From positions 1 to 64,000 of the forward strand of contig JIBA01000014.1 of NCBI GenBank assembly GCA_000620545.1: a DNA stretch of 64,000 nucleotides, given 5' to 3'. This stretch comes from Intrasporangiaceae bacterium URHB0013. Lineage in GTDB: Bacteria > Actinomycetota > Actinomycetes > Actinomycetales > Dermatophilaceae. This document shows, piece by piece, positions 8,603 to 16,069 of this stretch. Below the pieces are notes generated by a model that saw only the letters and a program-made list of their open reading frames with translations, was not told where the DNA came from and did no database searches. The translations under genes were made by a program, and so were the position numbers. The number at the start of each line of letters is the position of its first letter. The first letter of the stretch is position 1.

Positions 8603-9261
8603 CACACGGTGCCGACGGAGATCAGACCATAGCGGTTGGCGGTGACCACCGCCTCGAGCGCCGAGTGGGCGCCCAGCTTGGTCATGACGCTGCGCAGCAG
8701 GGCGCGGCACTCGTCGACGGACCGGCCTGTGCGATGGGCGATGGTGCGCGGGTTGAGCCCCCGTCCGAGCAGCTCGAGGACCTCCCGCTCGCTCGCCGTC
8801 AGGCTGGGGACGGTCGCGGTGGCCGTGGACGACGCCGACGTGGCCTGGGCCATGAGCTCGAGCATGTCCGGCGGCAGCACGAGGCTGCCCCGGCGCGCAC
8901 TGCGCAGGGCGTGCAGCATCCCGTCGAGGGCTCCGTCCTTCGGCAGGAAGCCGCACGCGCCCGCCTTGGCGGCCCTACTGATCAGGGATGGGTCCGCGTG
9001 CCCCGTCAGGACGACGACGCAGAGATCCTCGTACTTCTCGGTCAGCTGCGCGGTGGCCTCGATGCCGTCGCCGTCCCCCAGCCTGACGTCCATGATGACG
9101 AGGTCCGGGCGCAGCGACTCGGTCATCTGCATGGCCTCGGCCGAGGTCCGCGCGTGACCGACGGCCTCGAGGTCGGGCTCTCGCTCGAGTGCCAAGGCGA
9201 ACAGCTCGGCGAACGTGCGGTGATCGTCGACGATCAGGACACGGGTCGCTGACGCACCCAC
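8602..9261 (-). CDS. NarL/LuxR-type response regulator
   Basis: 219 residues. The receiver (residues 5-120) has acidic VDDH, phosphoacceptor LVIMDVRLGDGDG, VVLTGH and the Lys of FLPKDGALDG. The C-terminal LuxR-type HTH (about 150-215) starts SLTASEREVLELLGRGLN. The start is taken as GTG 9261 because GGAGGGG lies 7 nt upstream; much longer upstream extensions on this strand run through the signal peptidase gene. First gene of a coupled operon with the kinase and the receiver-only protein. HTH helices are somewhat divergent (TIAHRTGRSVDECRALLRSVMTKLGAHS) but complete. Confidence 0.9.
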   Translation of the reverse strand: MGASATRVLIVDDHRTFAELFALALEREPDLEAVGHARTSAEAMQMTESLRPDLVIMDVRLGDGDGIEATAQLTEKYEDLCVVVLTGHADPSLISRAAKAGACGFLPKDGALDGMLHALRSARRGSLVLPPDMLELMAQATSASSTATATVPSLTASEREVLELLGRGLNPRTIAHRTGRSVDECRALLRSVMTKLGAHSALEAVVTANRYGLISVGTV

Positions 9262-9416
9262 GACATCACCCCTCCGCGTAGATGGACGCCCCCCTGGGAG
9301 TGACAGCAGACTATCGGGGGTGCCGAGCGGCCAGCGGGCGAACGGGTCAACTCGTGCACTCCGAAACGCGTCGCAGCCGCGGTCGAGTGCCACCACCGTG
9401 AGAAGCGGTTCCATGC

Positions 9417-9917
9417 TCACCACACCACCGTGACACGGCCGACGATGGACGCGAGCGGCAGCGGTCCGTAGACGCGCGAGTCGATCGAGCCGGACCGTGC
9501 ATCGCCGAGGACGAAGACCGTCCCCTCGGGGACGCTCACCGGCCCGAACCAGAGCCCGTCGATCCGGCTGTGGTCGACCTGTGGCTCGTGGACCAGCGTC
9601 CCGTCGACGTAGAGCTCGGCATCGCGGATCGCCACCTGCTGGCCACCGACGGCCACGATCCTCTTGATGGCGTCGCGGCCGTCCTGCGGGCTGGAGAACA
9701 CGACGACGTCGTCCCGGTGCACGCCCCCCAGCCTCGGTCCGAGCTTGTCGACGAGCACCACGGACCCCTCGTGAAGGGTCGGTTCCATGCTCTCGCTCGC
9801 GACCGCTCGAGGCTCCCCGACGACGGCCCGCGTGAGGACGACGGCGGCGAGGACGATCACGAGCGCGGCCGTGAGCCGCACTCGTGACCGCGGGCGGCCG
9901 CGACCGCTCCCGTCCAT
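9417..9917 (-). CDS. lepB: Type I signal peptidase (S26 family)
   Basis: 166 residues with one N-terminal membrane segment (about 13-30). The catalytic Ser lies in SESMEPTL and the catalytic Lys in DAIKRIVAVGG, followed by the family box GDARSGSIDSRVYG. It cleaves secretory signal peptides on the outer face of the membrane. Its ATG shares one base with the oxidase stop codon (TGATG), so the two are translationally coupled. That placement suggests a peptidase serving the secreted proteins of this locus rather than the general housekeeping enzyme, though the sequence cannot prove specificity. Confidence 0.92.
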   Translation of the reverse strand: MDGSGRGRPRSRVRLTAALVIVLAAVVLTRAVVGEPRAVASESMEPTLHEGSVVLVDKLGPRLGGVHRDDVVVFSSPQDGRDAIKRIVAVGGQQVAIRDAELYVDGTLVHEPQVDHSRIDGLWFGPVSVPEGTVFVLGDARSGSIDSRVYGPLPLASIVGRVTVVW

Positions 9918-11599
9918 CAGGTGCCGTCGGGCGAGGCGTCGGGCGACGTCCCGGCGGGCCAGCCGTCGTCGTACTCACCCGTGTCGGGCGCACAGGGAGC
10001 CGAGGCGATGGGGTCGTTGACGTTGACCTGGCCCACGGCGAACTGCCGCATCATGTCGTGGTCCTCGTGCGGGAGGTTGTGGCAGTGGATCATGTAGCGG
10101 CCTCCGGCGTTCGCAGTGGCGCCCCCTCCCTTCTGGAGCGTGAACTTCATCGCCAGCCGGACGGTCTCGTTCTCGCCGATGTAGACGACGTCCTTGGGAC
10201 CCTGCTCCCAGGCGAAGGCGGGCCGGCCGTTGCGGCTGAGGATCTTGAAGTCCACCAGGTGGATGTGGAGCGGATGGAACCACCCTCCACTGCGGTTCTC
10301 GATCTCCCAGACCTGCACCTCGTCGGGCTTGGCGACCGTGAGCACGTCCTGGTAGCCGCTGTCGACGACGTCGTGCCAGGTCTTGTCGCTGATGTTGAAC
10401 AGGTTCGTCACGTCGCTGCGCTGGAGGCGGATGCTGACGCGACCCGTGGCCATGCTCTCGGTGAGTCCCATGGCATCACTGCCTACGAGCGTCGTCGGCA
10501 TGGCGGAGAGCGTTTTGCTGCCCGCAGAGTCCGGCGGGAGGGCCGACTCATCCACGACCTGGAACCGCATCACCTTGTTGGTGTTGTCGTAGTCCACGTT
10601 GTTGGGGTTGCTGAGGTTCTTCAGCTCGATGACCGTGTCCGGCTTGTACGCCGAGAAGTCGATGAGGAACTCGTAGCGCTCCGCGCCGCCGTGCCGGTAC
10701 TCGACGACCGGCTGCGCCTTCGGCATCAGGCCACCGTCCGTGGCCACCATGACGAGCGGCGCGCCGTTGCTGAGGCGCAGCCGCAGGGACCGCGCGATCG
10801 ACGCGTTGAGGACGCGGAACCGGTAGATCTTGGGCTTCACCTTCATGACCGGCCAGGGTCGCCCGTTGACGAGGATGACGTCTCCCCACAGGCCCGAGTG
10901 GCTGTTGTCGTCGTAGGCGAGTGAGCCGTCGGCAGCGAACATCGCGTCGCTGATCGTGAGCGGCACGTCGTACACCCCCTGCGGCAGGAGGTCGCGCTCG
11001 GCCGCGTCCGTGAGGTGGTACTGGGCCGCCAGACCGGAGTATGCGTTCTGCGCGGTCGTGTGCACGTTGTGGTCGTGGTACCAGAGGGTCCGCGCCGGCT
11101 GCCAGTTCGGGTACCAGTAGTCCTTGAAGTCCCCGGGGTGCGTCACGTCGTCGGCGTAGCCGTCGTACTGCGGGAGCGACGCCGACCCGTGCAGGTGGGT
11201 CGAGGTGTTGAACGGGTGCCCGAAGGCCGGGTGGTACGCCGGAAGCTGGTTGCGGACTCGCAGCTTGACCCGCGTCCCCTGGTTGACGCGGATCGTCGGG
11301 CCCGGGACGCTGCCGTTGTACGCATACACGGGCGTGTCGAGGCCGGGGACGATCCGAGCCGTGGCGCGCTGCTCGGTCACCGTGTAGAGACGGTACGGCC
11401 CGTTCGAGTCCTCCATCAGGGTGAAGGGCAGCACCGGGGGCCGGACGAACGTGGTGGCGAAGGGCACCGGCATGTTTCGCACGGCCAGCTTGCTGACGGA
11501 CTTCGCCTGCAGACCGCTGCCCAGGGGGACCAGGAGGCCGCCCGCTCCCAAGAGCCCCAGACCGCCCAACGTCAGGGCCTCGCGTCGACTCACCTGCAT
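9917..11599 (-). CDS. Secreted multicopper oxidase, CotA/phenoxazinone synthase-like
   Basis: 560 residues with all copper motifs: HLHG near 137, WYHDH near 177, HPLHIHL near 445 and HCHNLPHEDHDM near 505. These provide the type 1 site and the trinuclear cluster that reduces O2 to water while oxidising phenols, metals or bilirubin-like substrates. The N-terminus MQVSRREALTLGGLGLLG has an Arg-pair and hydrophobic stretch compatible with Tat export, although the twin-arginine consensus is not perfect. ATG 11599 is preceded by GAGGAG. It is the first gene of an operon with the signal peptidase. Its promoter (11680 to 11648) matches the other four in the locus. The substrate cannot be told from sequence. 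Confidence 0.93.
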   Translation of the reverse strand: MQVSRREALTLGGLGLLGAGGLLVPLGSGLQAKSVSKLAVRNMPVPFATTFVRPPVLPFTLMEDSNGPYRLYTVTEQRATARIVPGLDTPVYAYNGSVPGPTIRVNQGTRVKLRVRNQLPAYHPAFGHPFNTSTHLHGSASLPQYDGYADDVTHPGDFKDYWYPNWQPARTLWYHDHNVHTTAQNAYSGLAAQYHLTDAAERDLLPQGVYDVPLTISDAMFAADGSLAYDDNSHSGLWGDVILVNGRPWPVMKVKPKIYRFRVLNASIARSLRLRLSNGAPLVMVATDGGLMPKAQPVVEYRHGGAERYEFLIDFSAYKPDTVIELKNLSNPNNVDYDNTNKVMRFQVVDESALPPDSAGSKTLSAMPTTLVGSDAMGLTESMATGRVSIRLQRSDVTNLFNISDKTWHDVVDSGYQDVLTVAKPDEVQVWEIENRSGGWFHPLHIHLVDFKILSRNGRPAFAWEQGPKDVVYIGENETVRLAMKFTLQKGGGATANAGGRYMIHCHNLPHEDHDMMRQFAVGQVNVNDPIASAPCAPDTGEYDDGWPAGTSPDASPDGT

Positions 11600-11647
11600 C
11601 GTGATACTCCTCTCGTGGTTCCCGGACTCGTCCCGGAGACGAGTTCC

Positions 11648-11680
11648 ACTGTGCCCGTGGGGAGTCAACGCATCGTGAAA
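11648..11680 (-). promoter_or_regulatory. SARP-type promoter of the multicopper oxidase operon
   Basis: On the minus strand TTTCAC begins at 11680 and GTTGAC at 11669 (11-bp period). The -10 CACAGT begins at 11653, 27 bp from the first T. Predicted transcription start is near 11641, about 42 nt before the ATG. Confidence 0.7.
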
Positions 11681-11775
11681 TGCACAGACGGGGCGACACC
11701 GCCGAAACGGTGCGCCCCGCTGAGCGTGAAATACGCAGACCGGGCCGCACCGCGGAAGCGGTGCGACCCGGTTGC
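11674..11775 (-). repeat. Tandem duplication of a TTTCAC element plus hairpin
   Basis: Two similar units of about 51 bp each hold, on the plus strand, GTGAAAT(G/A)C(A/G)CAGAC followed by a hairpin. The hairpins are at 11690-11718 and 11740-11771 (the latter with an 8-bp inner and 5-bp outer stem, one mismatch and a GGAA loop). In the minus direction the second unit follows the stop of the PKD-like protein gene and may act as its terminator. Only the unit nearer the oxidase gene has the second repeat and a -10. Confidence 0.65.
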
Positions 11776-11812
11776 GTCGACCCGGGCTCGACGCGTTCGG
11801 CCCGGGGCGTCG

Positions 11813-14068
11813 TCAGCCCGTCACGGTGACCGTGCCGACGGCCTGTCCACCCTGGGCGGACACCGCGGTGACCGTCGTGACGGCCAGTGGCGTCGTCGGG
11901 TTGGGCCCCGCGCCGACGTACGACCACGCACCCAGGGTGTCGACCGTGGCGAAGCCGATGACCTGGCCGCGAGCCGAGGCGATCGTCGGCACGCCCGTCG
12001 TGGTCAGCTTGCTGCCCAGCACGATCGCCACCTTCTGGCCTGCCTTGAGGTCGCTGGTGCCGTCGACGCGCCATTCGCCGCGAGTGCGGTACCGGGCGTT
12101 GGCGACCGTGAGGGTCTCCACGACCGGACGCACGACGGTCTCAGCGGTGCTCGTCGTCGTGCCGTCGACTCCCGTGACCGTGAGCTTGAACCGCAGCGGT
12201 GTCGCCGGCACGGTCGTGTACGTGTTGTTCGGCCCGGGAGCGGCCGGCAGCGCCATGAGCGGGAACGTGAACGTCGGCTTGACCGCCGTGGCGCTGCTCA
12301 GCTTCACGATGTGGTCCGCCGGGATCACCTGGCCGTCGACGTTCGGGATCTGCTCCCACTTGTAGGACGCGGCGCCGATGCTCAGCGAACCGTCGAGCGT
12401 GACGTTCGTGCCTCGCTGCACCGTCTGGACCGCGCCCGCGCGGGCCGTGACGGTGGCCAAGGCGGACAGCACCTGCACGCTGATGGTCTGGGGACGGCTC
12501 CGGCCGGTGTCCCCGACCGCGACGACAGAGAACTCGTAGATGCCGGGCCGCGAGGGGGTGAACGTCGGGGTCGGCCCGCTCAGCGTCGGGATGGCCTCCG
12601 CCGCCGCCGGCTTGGTCACGACGGTCCACTCGAAGGACGTGGCGTCCAGGGAGCCGCTCGCGTCCAGTGTCACCGGCTGACCCTGGATCGGGCGCGTCGG
12701 GCTGGCCAGCACGGCAGCCACCGGAGCGTCCGGTGACGTGAACGGGCCGGAGGTGGCCAACGGGACGGTGGCGGAGCCACCCTCGTTCGAGGTCACCGTG
12801 ATGATGTGCGGCGGCGCGTCGACGTTGCCGAAGGTCGCCGAACCGTCGGTCAGCGCCCCGTAGCCCTTGACCGTGAGCGTGGCCGCCGGGTCGCTGGAGT
12901 TCGCCTTCACGGTCAGCTGGGTGCCGTCGTACGAGGCGTCCGTGATGGTGACGACGTCGGAGAGCGGGATCGTCTTGGTGCTCACCGGGACGTCGCTCGC
13001 GTTCTGGATCACGACGGTGGTGGCGTCGGCGCCACCTGTCAGCGCGACGCCCGCCTTGACGGCGAAGCGCCCGAAGTAGCGGCCCTCCTGGTGACTGCTG
13101 GCACCCACCTGGACGGTGTAGTCGTCCTCCTCGAGCGTGATGCCCTTGTAGCCGAGGGCCGGCGCCACCATCTTGATCGCGTTGCCGACCTCAGAGCTCG
13201 CGAACACCTCGACGACGTTCGTGCCGTCCGGCATGGTGCGATAGGTCGCCTGCTGCACGTCCACGCCGTCGTTGACGGCGAGGCGGCCCTGGACGTTGAA
13301 CAGGTCGGTCGTGCCGATGGTCTGCCAGACGCCCGCAGAGCTCTGCTGCTCGACCCGCACCAGGTTGGTGCCATACGGGCTGCCCTTGATCTTGTGGGCG
13401 ATGCCCGGGTCACCGATGTAGCCCTGCGGGGGGGCGTCGGGGCCGGTGGTGCCGAAGGTGTCCCACGTCAGGTAGGGCCCCACTCGGCTGTTCAGCGCGC
13501 CCCCGAACGCGCCGGGTGTGATGCCGACATCCTCGGTCATGTTGATCCCCGCGCCGTCCGTCACCGTGAACTCGTCCACGCCGTAGGGGTGGGTGACCCG
13601 GTAGGTGCCGTTCGCAGCGTCGCCGGCCCGGATCCGCACGCGGCCGAAGACCATCTGGTCTCCGTCCACGATTGCGTCGGCTGCCCAGGCGCCCTCGAGG
13701 TTCAGAACGACGTCGACCGTGCCGGCAGCACCGGCGGTGAGGCTGGCATCGGCCATCTGGTAGAAGTGCTCGCCCGGGAAGTTGTCCGGATACGACGTGG
13801 GGGCGTTCGGGTTCGGGATCTCGTCGGGAAGCGGCTCGCACAGGGGGTCCCCGCTCTGCCAGCACCCCTCCAGACGGATGCCGTTGCTGTCGCGGTACCA
13901 GCTCGGGAAGCCGTGGTCCGCGATGGGTCCCACCTGGACCAGACTCCCGGCCCGCGGTGCTGAGGGTTGCACGACGGCGGCTTGTGCGACCAGGGCGAGG
14001 GGCGCGGCCAACACCGCTACCGCCGCCGCCACCACCGCCACCGGCGTGCGCTTGGACGTGGTTCTCAT
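11813..14068 (-). CDS. Secreted protein with PKD/Ig-like domains
   Basis: 751 residues with a clear Sec signal peptide (MRTTSKRTPVAVVAAAVAVL to about AQA). The N-terminal 350 residues are unrecognised: a Trp/Cys-containing start (FPSWYRDSNGIRLEGCW) then a beta-rich region. Residues about 430-620 have PKD-like modules (PVTLDASGSLDATSFEWTVV and TLDGSLSIGAASYKWEQIP). The last 100 residues are another beta domain. No sorting signal is visible. A ribosome binding site (AGGAG) precedes ATG 14068, and the gene has its own SARP-type promoter. It lies between two copper-protein units and may be a structural or scaffold protein of the same cell-surface system; this is inference. Confidence 0.8.
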   Translation of the reverse strand: MRTTSKRTPVAVVAAAVAVLAAPLALVAQAAVVQPSAPRAGSLVQVGPIADHGFPSWYRDSNGIRLEGCWQSGDPLCEPLPDEIPNPNAPTSYPDNFPGEHFYQMADASLTAGAAGTVDVVLNLEGAWAADAIVDGDQMVFGRVRIRAGDAANGTYRVTHPYGVDEFTVTDGAGINMTEDVGITPGAFGGALNSRVGPYLTWDTFGTTGPDAPPQGYIGDPGIAHKIKGSPYGTNLVRVEQQSSAGVWQTIGTTDLFNVQGRLAVNDGVDVQQATYRTMPDGTNVVEVFASSEVGNAIKMVAPALGYKGITLEEDDYTVQVGASSHQEGRYFGRFAVKAGVALTGGADATTVVIQNASDVPVSTKTIPLSDVVTITDASYDGTQLTVKANSSDPAATLTVKGYGALTDGSATFGNVDAPPHIITVTSNEGGSATVPLATSGPFTSPDAPVAAVLASPTRPIQGQPVTLDASGSLDATSFEWTVVTKPAAAEAIPTLSGPTPTFTPSRPGIYEFSVVAVGDTGRSRPQTISVQVLSALATVTARAGAVQTVQRGTNVTLDGSLSIGAASYKWEQIPNVDGQVIPADHIVKLSSATAVKPTFTFPLMALPAAPGPNNTYTTVPATPLRFKLTVTGVDGTTTSTAETVVRPVVETLTVANARYRTRGEWRVDGTSDLKAGQKVAIVLGSKLTTTGVPTIASARGQVIGFATVDTLGAWSYVGAGPNPTTPLAVTTVTAVSAQGGQAVGTVTVTG

Positions 14069-14125
14069 GACTCTCCTGCTCTATTCCTCCGGGGCCGGCA
14101 TCGAGGTGTGCCGGCGGCTGTGCCG

Positions 14126-14158
14126 ACTCTCCGCGCCGCGCGTGACACAGGGGTGAAA
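14126..14158 (-). promoter_or_regulatory. SARP-type promoter of the PKD-like protein gene
   Basis: On the minus strand TTTCAC begins at 14158 and TGTCAC at 14147 (11-bp period). The -10 GAGAGT begins at 14131, again 27 bp from the first T. Predicted start is near 14119, about 50 nt before ATG 14068. Confidence 0.7.
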
Positions 14159-14198
14159 TCGCATCCGTCACGGCGGCGTCGGTCCGAGTCGGGGTGTG

Positions 14199-15338
14199 TC
14201 ATCCGACGAGCGGCTCGGCGTCCTGCAGGGCCTGGGCCGTGGTCTGGACGGACACGGCTGCTGCGGCGTGATCGCCCACGTCGGGCGGTGAGGTGCGGGA
14301 CAGGCCGACGGCCAGCCCGACGGTCGCCGCCATCACGGCGAGCTCGACCGCTGCGAGGCGCAGGAACGCTCGCGGGCGAGACGCAGCGACGGCCGGGATG
14401 GTGCGCCGCCGGTGTCGATGACCCAGGGCACCCAGCACGCACAGCGCGGTGGTCTTGGCGAGCAGAAGCTGCCCGTAACGGGTCGTGAAAAGCTCCCCCG
14501 GCTCGGTCAGCGCGACCCACGCCATGGCCAGACCCGACAGGGCCACCAGCGCGAAGGAGCCCAGCGCGACCCGGCTGTAGCGAGGCAGCACGGAGGCGAG
14601 GACACCGGCCGTCCGCACGTGGACCCCCACAGCGAGCAGGCCGCCGACCCACACCGAGGCAGCCGCGACGTGGGTCGTGAGGCCCACGACGGCGACCACG
14701 TGGTCGTCACCGTGGCCGGTGTGGCCGGTCAGCAGGAGCGGAAGCAGCGCGCCGAAGCCGGTGACCAGCAGCAGCCAGCCCACGGCATGCGAGCGACAGT
14801 GACGCGAACCCACGGCCACGAGCGCGGCGAGCCACACGGACGACAGCAGTGCCCGGGTCTGCGGCAGGTCGGCGGCGAGGGGCAGGACGTCCGGCGCCAG
14901 GACCTCCCAGACGGGCAACCCGGCCACGTCCGAGAGCACGAGGGGAACGCTGATCGCTCCCGCCGCTGCCCATCCGGCAGACCAGCGGCCGGCCACGCGG
15001 ACCAGCCGTTGGCTCTCGGCGGACAGCCCGCCCGGCGCCGGCAGCAGGACCACGGCGAGGAGCAGGACCCCGATGGTGGCCATGGCCGTGATGTCGTACA
15101 CGGTCCGCGAGGCGAGGAGCGCCCAACGGCTGACCATGCCCGGTTCCGAGAGGACGGACGCATCCACGGCACCACCGACCACGGCCGCGACCGCCAGGGC
15201 AGTCATGGCAACGGCTGCCGCACCAAGGGCCAGTCCCACGCGGCCGCGTGCGGCGTGCAGCCGCGGAGGGGGCGCGGGCAAGGGGGCCCGATGTCCGCCC
15301 GCTACGTTCCGCCCGTCGAGGTCGATCGAGGCCGCCAT
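14199..15338 (-). CDS. CopD-like copper resistance membrane protein
   Basis: 379 residues with about eight or nine hydrophobic membrane segments. The C-terminal half has the CopD features: GHTGHGDDH, then THVAAASVWVGGLLAVG and, further on, LLLAKTTALCVLGALGHRHR. CopD-family proteins are thought to move or handle copper at the membrane. ATG 15338 is chosen because AGGAG lies just upstream and the predicted promoter lies between it and the longer start. In this locus it could supply copper for loading the secreted oxidases rather than for detoxification; that is inference from context. Confidence 0.85.
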   Translation of the reverse strand: MAASIDLDGRNVAGGHRAPLPAPPPRLHAARGRVGLALGAAAVAMTALAVAAVVGGAVDASVLSEPGMVSRWALLASRTVYDITAMATIGVLLLAVVLLPAPGGLSAESQRLVRVAGRWSAGWAAAGAISVPLVLSDVAGLPVWEVLAPDVLPLAADLPQTRALLSSVWLAALVAVGSRHCRSHAVGWLLLVTGFGALLPLLLTGHTGHGDDHVVAVVGLTTHVAAASVWVGGLLAVGVHVRTAGVLASVLPRYSRVALGSFALVALSGLAMAWVALTEPGELFTTRYGQLLLAKTTALCVLGALGHRHRRRTIPAVAASRPRAFLRLAAVELAVMAATVGLAVGLSRTSPPDVGDHAAAAVSVQTTAQALQDAEPLVG

Positions 15339-15370
15339 CTGTGTGCTCCTGTCGCTGTCGAGTTGTCCCC

Positions 15371-15403
15371 AGAGTGAGGGCGGCACGTGATCGGACCGTG
15401 AAA
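15371..15403 (-). promoter_or_regulatory. SARP-type promoter of the CopD-like gene
   Basis: On the minus strand TTTCAC begins at 15403 and GATCAC at 15392 (11-bp period). The -10 CACTCT begins at 15376, 27 bp from the first T. Predicted start is near 15364, about 26 nt before ATG 15338. Confidence 0.65.
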
Positions 15404-15427
15404 CCGTCCCGCTTCGGGACCCCCGCG

Positions 15428-16069
15428 TCAGGGGTCGGCGTGGCCGGTCGGATGGCCCCCCTCGGGAGTGCCGGTGACCGGCCCGGAGCGGGACTGCCCT
15501 GGCCGCGAACCCTCCTCGACGGGTAGGCGCAGCTCGGTCGGGTGGCCCCCGTCGCCGTACGACAGGAACCCGACAGTGGCGTCTCGAGGGACGTCGAAGA
15601 CCAGGACCCCGGACAGCGTCGTCCCGGGCGGCAGCTCGGACTCCGGAAGGAGGGAGCGGTGCGGCGGACGAGCCTCGCCATCCTGGGTGCGCAGCGCGAA
15701 GGCACCCACCGAGAAGCGCAGCGGTTCCTGGCCCGTCGCCTGCAGGGTCAGCTCCACCGAGACGCGGCGTTCACCGTCGGCCACCGGGTCGTCGTCGGAA
15801 CCCATCCCCGGCATGGCGTGCTGTGGACGGGCTGCGGACAGCACCCGCTCGATCCGGGCCACACCTGAGTCGACGACGAGGCTGCCGGCGTCCGGGATCG
15901 GCGACCGCGACGCCCAGTTCCACGACCAGAGCGCCCCCGCGACCACCACCAGCACCCCCAGCACGGCGGCGCCGGTCAGCAGCGCCCGGCTCGCACGTCG
16001 TGGCGTCCCGGCCTGCAGGGCTGCGCCCTGACCGGCTGAGGGTCGCACGCGCTTGACCGCCGCGCTCAT
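15428..16069 (-). CDS. Membrane-anchored protein with Met/His segment, possibly copper-binding
   Basis: 213 residues: short basic cytoplasmic start, one membrane segment at about 30-50, then an extracytoplasmic beta-rich domain (RVSVELTLQATG, RFSVGAFALRTQDG, LSGVLVFDVPRDA) resembling small beta-sandwich domains such as DUF4352. A segment near residue 83, HAMPGMG, could bind copper through His and Met. The C-terminus is rich in Gly, Pro and His. Its ATG overlaps the stop of the giant oxidase gene (ATGA), so it is translated from the same mRNA and may assist that protein. The gene is not recognised beyond this. Confidence 0.7.
   Translation of the reverse strand: MSAAVKRVRPSAGQGAALQAGTPRRASRALLTGAAVLGVLVVVAGALWSWNWASRSPIPDAGSLVVDSGVARIERVLSAARPQHAMPGMGSDDDPVADGERRVSVELTLQATGQEPLRFSVGAFALRTQDGEARPPHRSLLPESELPPGTTLSGVLVFDVPRDATVGFLSYGDGGHPTELRLPVEEGSRPGQSRSGPVTGTPEGGHPTGHADP

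Noticed and set aside
11726..11731. Second TTTCAC upstream of the oxidase as an additional promoter
   Set aside because: It has no second half-site and its -10 position reads CGGCGG, so it looks like a duplicated fragment and not a promoter.
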